From Chitinophaga polysaccharea (GTDB taxonomy: Bacteria > Bacteroidota > Bacteroidia > Chitinophagales > Chitinophagaceae), in NCBI RefSeq assembly GCF_902150045.1, contig NZ_CABFVU010000001.1, forward strand, positions 1,054,001-1,118,000: a stretch of DNA of 64,000 nucleotides. Direction: 5' to 3'. The position numbers were made by a program, and so were the translations under genes. Shown here piece after piece: positions 1-7,733 of this stretch (within the stretch, counting starts at the first letter, position 1; each line of letters opens with the position of its first letter). The notes beneath the pieces were generated by a model. It saw nothing but the letters and a program-made list of their open reading frames with translations. It did not search any database and had not been told where the DNA came from.

Positions 1-501
1 GTGAATATCCACTACCGGGTTGCCCTCATAATTTGTATAGGTTAAACCTCCATCGTTGCTGTATGCAATAAACTGTGATTCCTTTTGCTGCTTTGGCTGA
101 TCGGCGGTATAAATGGCCACCAGCGGTGCTTTTCCGTTCTTACCAAAACCGCTGCTATTGTGCTTATCCAGTACCGCCGAGCCGGAAAAGATCCAGGTGG
201 TGGTATCTTTTGTTTCTATTTCTGGTATAGCTACCGGCAGATGGTTCCAGTGCAGCAGGTCTTTACTGGTGGCATGCCCCCAGCTCATATGCCCCCATTT
301 ATTTTCAAACGGGTTGTGCTGGTAATACAGATGATATACGCCATCCAGGTAAATTAACCCATTGGGATCGTTCAGCCAGTTCCGGGGCGCGGTAAAGTGA
401 TACACCGGTCTCCACTGAGGAGTAGGCGTTGCATTGTCCTGTGCATATAGCCATCCGGGTAGTAAAGCTGCCAGCAAGATGGAAAAAAGTCTCTTCTTCA
501 T
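1..501 (-). CDS. Glycoside hydrolase family 32 (levanase/fructanase), N-terminal part
   Basis: The protein runs off the left edge, so only the first 167 residues are visible. It starts with a signal peptide (MKKRLFSILLAALLPGWLYA) and then shows the GH32 signature WLNDPNGL, whose Asp is the catalytic nucleophile of the family, followed by the GHATSKDLLHW and FSGSAV motifs of the five-bladed propeller. GH32 enzymes hydrolyse fructans (levan, inulin) or sucrose. It lies 17 bp after the SusD stop and is the most distal visible gene of a minus-strand operon with SusC/SusD, fructokinase and a sugar transporter, so an extracytoplasmic fructan-degrading role fits. Whether it is endo- or exo-acting cannot be told from this fragment. 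Confidence 0.93.
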   Translation of the reverse strand, partial: MKKRLFSILLAALLPGWLYAQDNATPTPQWRPVYHFTAPRNWLNDPNGLIYLDGVYHLYYQHNPFENKWGHMSWGHATSKDLLHWNHLPVAIPEIETKDTTTWIFSGSAVLDKHNSSGFGKNGKAPLVAIYTADQPKQQKESQFIAYSNDGGLTYTNYEGNPVVDIH

Positions 502-518
502 AACAATGATATTTTATT

Positions 519-2237
519 TTACCAGCCAGTGTTTTGTTTATATAACCCTTTGCTGTAGTTAATCTGGTTTAATGGTATGGGCAGGTATTCATCCCTGCCT
601 TTTTTAAAGGAAGCATCATTCAGGTGAGCCCGGCGTGTTTTTTCCACAGCAAAATAAGCATTGAGATATTCAGCTGCAATACCCCAGCGCACCAGATCGA
701 AGAAGCGGGAGCCTTCCATGGCAAATTCCAGGCGGCGTTCCCAACGCAGGGCCTGGCGGGCGAAACCGGTGGTCCAGGTGCAGTTAACGCCCGGCTGATA
801 AGTGTTCATTTTATAACTGGAGGTAGAAGCGCCATTTGCCTGCTTTAATAAACCGGTGCTGGCAGCGGCTCTTGTTCTCACCTGGTTAATGAGAGGTAAT
901 GCTTCCGCAGCGCGGCCCAGTTCTATCAATGCTTCTGCCTTAAACAACAGCACATCTGCATAACGGATAATTTCCCAGTTCTTGGAGCTCGACATAAAAG
1001 GCGGCACTTTCTGAAACGTAGCATCTCCGGGCAATACCGTTTCTTTCAAACTAAGATAACTGCCATACACTTCAGGAGCGCGCGCCCAGGCACGCTGGTA
1101 AATAAATGCAGGATCATACTTATACGGATGCCCCGGAATAGCTACTGTATGATCTAACCGCGGATCAAAAGTATGGGTTTGAAAATCTGCTTCTGTAGCG
1201 ATGTTGGTATTGTTGAATGTTTCAAACAGGGGAAGCCCGTTGGCGCCTGTCTGAAAAGCATTCACCAGGTTACTGCTGGGCGAGTGGAACCCGCAACAGC
1301 CATAGTCCTGGTTCATAGGATAATCCAGCGCATGACCGTAGTCGAGGCGGCCTTTGGGCGTACCATCATCTTTTGAATACTGGATAGCAAACACAGATTC
1401 CGGGCCATTTTCACCCTTCGACAGGAAGTTATTGGCAAAATCAATTGCCAGCTGGTATTTACCGGAGCTGATCACTTCATCACACAATGAATTTACCTGT
1501 TGCAGCAGCGTAGCATCAATAGCTGTTACGTTATTATTTTCATCCTGTTTATAAGCTTCGTACAACAGTGTTTTAGCCAGGTAAGCCTTTGCTGCAAATT
1601 TATTGGCTCTTCCAACCTGTGGTTGTATATCGGGGAGATGAGCAGCGGCAAAAGTGAAATCATCCGCGATCTTTGTCCATAGTTCCACGTTGGAATAAGT
1701 GCGGTTGGAAATGGTATCGTAGCTTTCCTTAGGCACATTTTCATCGATGTAAGGAACGTATTTGAACAATGTTTTCAGCAGGAAATAATAATGTCCTCTC
1801 AGGAATTTCATTTCCGCCTGCCTTACTACCTTTTCAGGGAAATCATTTTCATTCGCCTTGTTCAAACGGCCCAGGGCGTCATTAACACGGCCTATGCATA
1901 CATACAGGCGAAACCACAGCAAATCGGAAGAACCGTTGTCTATCCTGTTCAGGGAAAAGGTTTCGTAAAAATGAAAGTCGCTGATATCCCCGGCCCCATC
2001 ACCGCCTTTGTAGGCGTCGCCGCTGCGGATATTGCCATAGGGCCACATACTGGAATAGGGAGCAGTGTAATGATCATTACCCAGCGAAGAATAGGCGGCG
2101 GTCACCATTTTCTCCAGGTTGGCCGGCGAATTCAGGTCATCGCCCAAAATAACGCCCTGTGGCTCCTGGTCCAGGAATTTGCTGCATGCGCCGAGCAACA
2201 GGCAGCTGAGTAAAAGTATATATTTTGTGTACTTCAT
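519..2237 (-). CDS. SusD/RagB-family outer-membrane lipoprotein (fructan locus)
   Basis: 572 residues. The N-terminus is a lipoprotein signal (MKYTKYILLLSCLLLGACSK) with the lipobox LLGAC, so Cys18 should be lipidated and the protein exposed at the cell surface. The body has the helical TPR-type SusD fold: an N-terminal SusD-like segment, the NRTYSNVELWTKIADDF region, and the conserved C-terminal RWERRLEFAMEGSRFFDLVRWG stretch (positions approximately 495-520). SusD proteins bind glycan and cap the SusC transporter. It follows SusC by 18 bp and precedes GH32 by 17 bp, so it is cotranscribed. The ligand is inferred as fructan only from the neighbours. Confidence 0.95.
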   Translation of the reverse strand: MKYTKYILLLSCLLLGACSKFLDQEPQGVILGDDLNSPANLEKMVTAAYSSLGNDHYTAPYSSMWPYGNIRSGDAYKGGDGAGDISDFHFYETFSLNRIDNGSSDLLWFRLYVCIGRVNDALGRLNKANENDFPEKVVRQAEMKFLRGHYYFLLKTLFKYVPYIDENVPKESYDTISNRTYSNVELWTKIADDFTFAAAHLPDIQPQVGRANKFAAKAYLAKTLLYEAYKQDENNNVTAIDATLLQQVNSLCDEVISSGKYQLAIDFANNFLSKGENGPESVFAIQYSKDDGTPKGRLDYGHALDYPMNQDYGCCGFHSPSSNLVNAFQTGANGLPLFETFNNTNIATEADFQTHTFDPRLDHTVAIPGHPYKYDPAFIYQRAWARAPEVYGSYLSLKETVLPGDATFQKVPPFMSSSKNWEIIRYADVLLFKAEALIELGRAAEALPLINQVRTRAAASTGLLKQANGASTSSYKMNTYQPGVNCTWTTGFARQALRWERRLEFAMEGSRFFDLVRWGIAAEYLNAYFAVEKTRRAHLNDASFKKGRDEYLPIPLNQINYSKGLYKQNTGW

Positions 2238-2255
2238 GATGGCAGTGTTAAGTAT

Positions 2256-5200
2256 TTAGAAAGACAGGTTGAAGCCAACAGTACCTATCACCGGGATGGG
2301 ATACGCGTTGTTGGGATTCTCGGGATCGGTAGCGGTAAAGCCTTTGTTCTTGAAGGTGAGCAGGTTGCTGCCCTGCAGGTATACCCGTGCTGTTTGTAAA
2401 CGCTTGCTGAACAGGTGCTGGAAGCTGTATCCCAGTTGCAGGTTCCTCAGTTTGAGATAGGAGCCCGGTTCCAGGAAATAGGTAGAGGTGCGGTTCTCGT
2501 TGTTACGGTCTACCAGTGTAAGCGCAGGGATAGAAGCGTTTGGATGCTGTGGCGTCCACGCATCCAGCGTACGTGCGCCCCAGTTAGTACCCGGCCATAT
2601 GGAAGCAAAATCAGTGTACGTTTTATAGGTATTATATACCTGGATGCCTTGTATTCCCTGCAGGAAGAAGGTAAGGTCAAAGTGTTTATACTCCAGTGTT
2701 ACATTCAGTCCGTAGGTAAAATCAGGATCACCTTTCCCGATATAATCGCGGTCTTTATCATCAATAACGTTGTCGCCGTTCAGATCCTTATAGCGGATGC
2801 GGCCCACGCCTTTCCCTATCTGGTCGGCATATTCGTCCACTTCTTTCTGTGAATGGAACAAGCCATCTGCTACGTATCCGAAAGTGGAATTAATAGAACG
2901 CCCGAGGATAGTTTTATCCTGCCCGTTGCCGGCATAGGAAGTAAGCACATCTTCCGGCAGTTTAGTGATCTTATTGCGGTAAGTGGCCACGTTACCGGTA
3001 ACGGTGAGGGCCAGTCCGGGCGCAATATTGCCATTGTACGATAACAGCACTTCCAGCCCCTTATTCTGCATGGAGGCGCCATTCACGAATTTGGCACCGC
3101 CTTCACCAATCACAGCAAGGTAAGCCGGGCTGATAAGGATATCGGAAGTCTTCTTAACAAAATAATCTATAGAACCGCTAAGGTGATTATTGAACAGGCC
3201 AAAGTCTATACCGGCATTAGATTCCATGGTGCTTTCCCATTTCAGTGCCGGGTTGCCCCGCTGGATGAAGGTATAGCCTGACGGCAACTGCCCGGAGCCG
3301 GCCCCGCCCAGGTCATACGCGCTGCCATTGTCAAAATCCCAGGTGGGATCTATGCCATAAATAGCGGAGTACAGCGTGTAGGTAGCATTGTTGGCAATTT
3401 CCTGGTTACCGGATTTACCCCAGCCATAGCGCAGTTTCAGGTCCGACAGGAAAGGCAGGTTTTCTTTCAGGAAGTTCTCTTCGCTCACGCGCCATCCAAG
3501 CGATACTGCGGGGAACATCCCGAAACGGTTTTCCTTTCCAAAGCGGGAAGATCCATCACGGCGCAGGGTAACCGATGCGAGGTATTTATTATCATAAGAA
3601 TAGTTGACTTTACCAAAATAAGATAATAACGTATAGCCGCTACCGGTACCGCCGTTATCTTTATTGGAAGATCCTGCATTCAGGTAAGCATAATCAATAT
3701 TCTCCAGGGCGTATCCCTGCCGGCTGGCGTAAAAGTTCTGCGCCATATATTTAATCTGTTCTTCTCCCAAAAGAAAATCGAACCGGTGTTTCTGTAAGGC
3801 TACGTTGTAGGTAAGCGTATTTTGCCATACCCAGTTGCCATTATAATCCTGGGATGTTTGGGAGAAGTTGGATGGATCGGAAAGAAATCCTGAAGTATAG
3901 GATCTACGCAGCGTACGCTGATAAGTACCATTGTAATCTATACCATAGCTGCTTTTGAAGTGGAGGTTGGGAATGATCTCCACATCAGCATATACGTTGC
4001 CAAACAAACGCAGGAAATTGCTTTTGTTCTGCCGGTTATCTTCAATGAGCCTTACCGGGTTCTGCCTGTCGGTCATACCGGGAGCGGGTCCGCCCCATCC
4101 GCCATCAACGGTGTGCACGGGCACAACAGGCTGTTGTACCAGGGCAGCGAAAAGTATATCGCCGGCCGGCACCAATGCGTCCCTGATATAAGTGGCAGAG
4201 AGATTTTCACCGATCTTCAGCCTGCCTTTAAAAAAGGAATAATCTGTATTGAAGCGGGCGGTTATTTTCCTTTGCTGCGTTTCTTTTACGATGCCTTTGT
4301 TATTATACATGCCTACAGAGAAATAGGAATTACCTCTTTCGTTGCCGTTGGCGATGGATACGTTGTAGGTTTGCAGCAGGGAAGTTTGGGCTATCTGGTC
4401 GTACCAGTAGGTGTCAGCTGGTTTCATGGTTTTAGCGGCGTCAATAAATTCCGGCAGTATAATTTTGTTGAGCACGGGGTTATTGTAATCACCGTTCCAG
4501 TCGTACTGGTAGATCTGGTTATTATTCGGGTTGGCATGATCATTTACAGCAGCCTGCCAGTAGGCACGGCCGCGGCCATCCGTGTTCAGTGTTTTCAGCT
4601 TGGTACTGTAATCCTGCAGGGAAGCAGATACATCTGCAGTGATGCGGCTATAGCCCTTCTTAGCTCTTTTGGTGGTAACAATGATTACGCCATTGGCCGC
4701 ACGGGAGCCATAGATAGTAGCTGCCGATGCATCTTTCAATACCTGGATGGATTCAATATCATTCTGGTTCAGTTCCTGCAATCCTCTTTTGGTAGGGATA
4801 CCATCAATTACATAAAGCGGGTCGTTGTTGCCCAAAGTACCGATACCGCGGATACGTACAGTGGCATTGCTGTTGGGATCGCCGCTGGTGGTGATGAACA
4901 CGCCGGGAACGCGGCCCTGCAGGGCTTTCACCGGGTTGCCGAGCGGAATGTCTTTTATTTCGCTCACATTCACTACGGATACGGCGCCGGTCAGGTCTGC
5001 CTTTTTCTGCGTCTGGTAACCGGTTACAATCACCTGGTTCAGATCGGTGGCGTTTTCTTCCATTTCTACGGACATATTACCTTCCGTTGCTTTCAACGAC
5101 ATAGGTTTCATGCCGATGTAGGAGAAGTTAAGCACTTCGCCAACAGCAGCCGGCAGTGTAAATTGCCCGCTGCCATTGGTAATGGTGTTCCTGTTGCCCG

Positions 5201-5330
5201 CCTGTACGGTAACACCGGGCAATGGTGTTCTGTTTTGTTTACTGATAATGGTACCGGTAATGTTACGTTGCTGTGCCATAGCGAAGAGGCTGAACAGCAA
5301 CATCGGTAATAAGTAAAACAATTTTTTCAT
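2256..5330 (-). CDS. SusC/RagA-family TonB-dependent transporter (fructan locus)
   Basis: 1024 residues. A signal peptide (MKKLFYLLPMLLFSLFAMAQ) is followed by a carboxypeptidase-regulatory-like domain (ITGTIISKQNRTPLPGVTV), a plug domain with the SusC signature (GVFITTSGDPNSNATVRIRG, DPLYVIDGIP, SIQVLKDASAATIYGSRAANG), and a 22-strand-type barrel ending in an aromatic residue (VGFNLSF). It has no STN domain, unlike two other SusC proteins in this window, which agrees with control by the hybrid two-component regulator instead of a sigma/anti-sigma pair. It imports oligosaccharides across the outer membrane with the SusD encoded next to it. It begins 43 bp after the fructokinase stop. Confidence 0.96.
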   Translation of the reverse strand: MKKLFYLLPMLLFSLFAMAQQRNITGTIISKQNRTPLPGVTVQAGNRNTITNGSGQFTLPAAVGEVLNFSYIGMKPMSLKATEGNMSVEMEENATDLNQVIVTGYQTQKKADLTGAVSVVNVSEIKDIPLGNPVKALQGRVPGVFITTSGDPNSNATVRIRGIGTLGNNDPLYVIDGIPTKRGLQELNQNDIESIQVLKDASAATIYGSRAANGVIIVTTKRAKKGYSRITADVSASLQDYSTKLKTLNTDGRGRAYWQAAVNDHANPNNNQIYQYDWNGDYNNPVLNKIILPEFIDAAKTMKPADTYWYDQIAQTSLLQTYNVSIANGNERGNSYFSVGMYNNKGIVKETQQRKITARFNTDYSFFKGRLKIGENLSATYIRDALVPAGDILFAALVQQPVVPVHTVDGGWGGPAPGMTDRQNPVRLIEDNRQNKSNFLRLFGNVYADVEIIPNLHFKSSYGIDYNGTYQRTLRRSYTSGFLSDPSNFSQTSQDYNGNWVWQNTLTYNVALQKHRFDFLLGEEQIKYMAQNFYASRQGYALENIDYAYLNAGSSNKDNGGTGSGYTLLSYFGKVNYSYDNKYLASVTLRRDGSSRFGKENRFGMFPAVSLGWRVSEENFLKENLPFLSDLKLRYGWGKSGNQEIANNATYTLYSAIYGIDPTWDFDNGSAYDLGGAGSGQLPSGYTFIQRGNPALKWESTMESNAGIDFGLFNNHLSGSIDYFVKKTSDILISPAYLAVIGEGGAKFVNGASMQNKGLEVLLSYNGNIAPGLALTVTGNVATYRNKITKLPEDVLTSYAGNGQDKTILGRSINSTFGYVADGLFHSQKEVDEYADQIGKGVGRIRYKDLNGDNVIDDKDRDYIGKGDPDFTYGLNVTLEYKHFDLTFFLQGIQGIQVYNTYKTYTDFASIWPGTNWGARTLDAWTPQHPNASIPALTLVDRNNENRTSTYFLEPGSYLKLRNLQLGYSFQHLFSKRLQTARVYLQGSNLLTFKNKGFTATDPENPNNAYPIPVIGTVGFNLSF

Positions 5331-5373
5331 AAATGGAATTTGTGAAATGGTGGTGTGGAAATGTAATAATTGG

Positions 5374-6279
5374 CTAAGTGTGCTGTGGTACTTTCATCAT
5401 GCTGTATATATCGGCTGGATGGTATTCAGGGCAACCGCCGTGGCGGGATGCCACCAGCGCGCCGAGCGCATTGGCATAGGCCAGGCTCCAGGCGGGAGAG
5501 CGCTGCTGCAACCTGCTTACAAGAAAGCCTGCCAGGAATGCATCTCCGCTGCCAATGGTATCTGCAACTTTCACCGGCTGCCCTTCCTGGTAATAAAAGG
5601 CCCCGTCTATATATCCCATGCAGCCTTTGCTGCCCAGGGTGACGACTATCGTAGGGATGTCAAAACGTGAGGACAAAGCCTGTACCTGGTCTTCATGAGC
5701 TGACCAGCTTCCGTACCAGGCGCTGATCAGTTCCAGTTCCCCGACATTCAGCTTCAGCAGCTGGCAGCTGCTCATGAGCCACTCCAGCGTTTCGCGGGAA
5801 TACCAGGGTGCGCGCAGGTTAATGTCAAGTACTTTTACGGCGGGCGACTGCAACGCTTTCCGGAGCGTATTGCGGGATACTTCGTGCCTGGCCATCAAAC
5901 TGCCAAAAACAATATACTGCAGGTCATCTCCCGATAACAGATCTTCCAGGGAATCATTCCAGGCAATATGGTCCCAGGCTACGGGATACAGGATATCGTA
6001 CTGCATATCGCTATGCGCGTCCATCCAGGCATTTACTTTACCGGTGGCATAAGTATTATTCGTTTGTACGTAAGCGTTAGAGAGCTGCATGTTGTGCATG
6101 AGCTGCAGCAACCGCCTGCCATGACCATCGGTTCCTGTGGCCGATACCATCGCTACCTGCTGGGACAGTTTCTGCAAATGATACGCTACATTCATAGGAG
6201 CGCCGCCTGGCAATTCCTGGTCTGGTAAAATGTCCCACAATATTTCCCCGAGGCAGGCAATGTTATACTTGTTTTTCAT
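5374..6279 (-). CDS. PfkB-family carbohydrate kinase, probable fructokinase
   Basis: 301 residues, normal size for cytoplasmic PfkB sugar kinases. The N-terminal motif CLGEILWDILP followed by LPGGAPMNVAYHL forms the sugar-binding part, and the C-terminal signature DTIGSGDAFLAGFL (around residues 240-253) holds the catalytic Asp246 and the anion hole. It should phosphorylate fructose after uptake. It is translated 11 bp after the MFS transporter and 43 bp before SusC. The order transporter-kinase-SusC-SusD-GH32 with a divergent sugar-sensing regulator resembles the fructan locus of Bacteroides thetaiotaomicron, supporting fructose over other sugars. A related ketose or aldose kinase activity cannot be excluded. 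Confidence 0.9.
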   Translation of the reverse strand: MKNKYNIACLGEILWDILPDQELPGGAPMNVAYHLQKLSQQVAMVSATGTDGHGRRLLQLMHNMQLSNAYVQTNNTYATGKVNAWMDAHSDMQYDILYPVAWDHIAWNDSLEDLLSGDDLQYIVFGSLMARHEVSRNTLRKALQSPAVKVLDINLRAPWYSRETLEWLMSSCQLLKLNVGELELISAWYGSWSAHEDQVQALSSRFDIPTIVVTLGSKGCMGYIDGAFYYQEGQPVKVADTIGSGDAFLAGFLVSRLQQRSPAWSLAYANALGALVASRHGGCPEYHPADIYSMMKVPQHT

Positions 6280-6290
6280 AAACTATTTTT

Positions 6291-7619
6291 TTAATGCACC
6301 ACCATTGTCATTTCAATTTCTTCCAGTGTTTGCCCTTTTGTTTCCGGCATCAGTCGCCACACAAAAAGCAGTTGCAATACCATCATACCGCAGAAAAAGG
6401 CGAAAATGTGACCGCCGCCGATGTGGCTGGCGAGCCAGGGAAAGGTAAAAGCAATGAGGGCCGCCATGATCCAGTGGGTGAAACTTCCCAGCGTCTGCCC
6501 TTTGGCGCGTACGGCATTTGGAAATATTTCAGAGATAAATACCCATATCACGGCGCCCTGCGAGAAGGCGAAGAAAGCTATATAGATGAGCAGGTAAGAG
6601 ATCACCGCTATACCACCCGTGTGGGTATAAAAAGAGATGGCAGTAAGTCCCAGTGTAGCAATAAGCCCCACAGTGCCTATCAGCATCAGCTGCCGGCGGC
6701 CGATACGGTCAATGAACCGTATAGCCGTTAACGTAAAAATGAAATTCACGACGCCTAGTCCTACTGTAGAAAGCAGGGACGAGGCCGTCCCTAAACCGGA
6801 CATTTCAAAGATCCGGGGAGCGTAATAAATAATGGCATTAATGCCCGACACCTGGTTGAACACCGCGAATAATACCGCCAGCATTACCGGTGTGCGGTAT
6901 TTCCGGGAGAACAGCCGTTCCTTCGGCGCGCCAATGCTTTGGTGCCTCGACTGCCGGATGGTATTGATATCTTCCGTATACCCCCCAGGGTTGATGATCT
7001 GCAGGGTTTTGATGGCAGCCGCTTCTTTCTTCTCGCGCAGCAGCAGCCAACGCGGGCTTTCCGGTACCCAGCGGAGCAATACCAGGAACAGGGCTGCGGG
7101 GAAAGCCTGGATGCCCAGCATAAGACGCCAGGAGTTTTCACCGCCATATCCACCAATGAAGTAGTTTGATAAATAAGAGACGAGAATACCAAAAACCACG
7201 TTAAACTGGAATAAAGCGACCATTCGGCCCCGGTAGGATGCGGGGGAAACCTCTGAAATATATACAGGGGCAGTTACCGAAGAAGCGCCAACTCCCAGGC
7301 CGCCGATAAAACGGCATACCAGGAAAAAGTACCAGTTGGTGGCCATGGCAGTACCGATTGCCGATACCAGGTATATTAAAGCCACCAGCAATAAAGTGGC
7401 GCGGCGCCCCAGCTTATCCGACGGCGTACTGCCTCCCAATGCGCCAAACACTGTTCCTATTAAGGCGATAGACACGGTAAGACCGTGCTGTACTTCTGTT
7501 AAATGCCAGTATTGCTGAATATGCTGCTCCGCACCGGAGATAACAGCAGTATCAAAACCGAAAAGAAAACCGCCAAGCGCTACTACAAAGGCCCAAAAGA
7601 AAACAATGTTGTTGTTCAT
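6291..7619 (-). CDS. MFS sugar porter (probable inner-membrane fructose transporter)
   Basis: 442 residues from the chosen ATG (MNNNIVFFWAFVVALGGFLF). A start 10 codons upstream is possible but adds a polar stretch unlike the family. It has 12 predicted membrane helices and sugar-porter signatures: GGFLFGFDTAVISGAE in helix 1, DKLGRR between helices 2 and 3, PESPRWLL before the central loop, DRIGRR after helix 8, and a C-terminal PETKGQTLEEIE. Family members are proton symporters or facilitators for hexoses. As the first gene of the operon it would carry released fructose into the cytoplasm for the kinase encoded 11 bp downstream. Confidence 0.93.
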   Translation of the reverse strand: MNNNIVFFWAFVVALGGFLFGFDTAVISGAEQHIQQYWHLTEVQHGLTVSIALIGTVFGALGGSTPSDKLGRRATLLLVALIYLVSAIGTAMATNWYFFLVCRFIGGLGVGASSVTAPVYISEVSPASYRGRMVALFQFNVVFGILVSYLSNYFIGGYGGENSWRLMLGIQAFPAALFLVLLRWVPESPRWLLLREKKEAAAIKTLQIINPGGYTEDINTIRQSRHQSIGAPKERLFSRKYRTPVMLAVLFAVFNQVSGINAIIYYAPRIFEMSGLGTASSLLSTVGLGVVNFIFTLTAIRFIDRIGRRQLMLIGTVGLIATLGLTAISFYTHTGGIAVISYLLIYIAFFAFSQGAVIWVFISEIFPNAVRAKGQTLGSFTHWIMAALIAFTFPWLASHIGGGHIFAFFCGMMVLQLLFVWRLMPETKGQTLEEIEMTMVVH

Positions 7620-7733
7620 AACGTAGAAATAGTTTGATCGATGTGTCAAACCTACTTCTTTGAAAAAGGCTGCCGTTATTGTATCACACCAGTTTCTTTT
7701 GAAATTATAACAAAGTGCATAATTTCATTTATT
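7620..7733. promoter_or_regulatory. Divergent control region between fructan operon and its regulator
   Basis: Short AT-rich spacer between two divergent genes, so it should carry the operon promoter on the minus strand and the regulator promoter on the plus strand. A TTTGA/TCAAA inverted repeat with an 8-nt centre lies at 7633-7650. No perfect TAnnTTTG box was found on the minus strand. The binding site of the AraC-type domain of the regulator is expected here or just inside; its exact position is inference. Confidence 0.45.

Noticed and set aside
3960..5309. 449-codon open frame on the plus strand opposite SusC
   Set aside because: It is the antisense shadow of a clearly real SusC gene, with no family resemblance.
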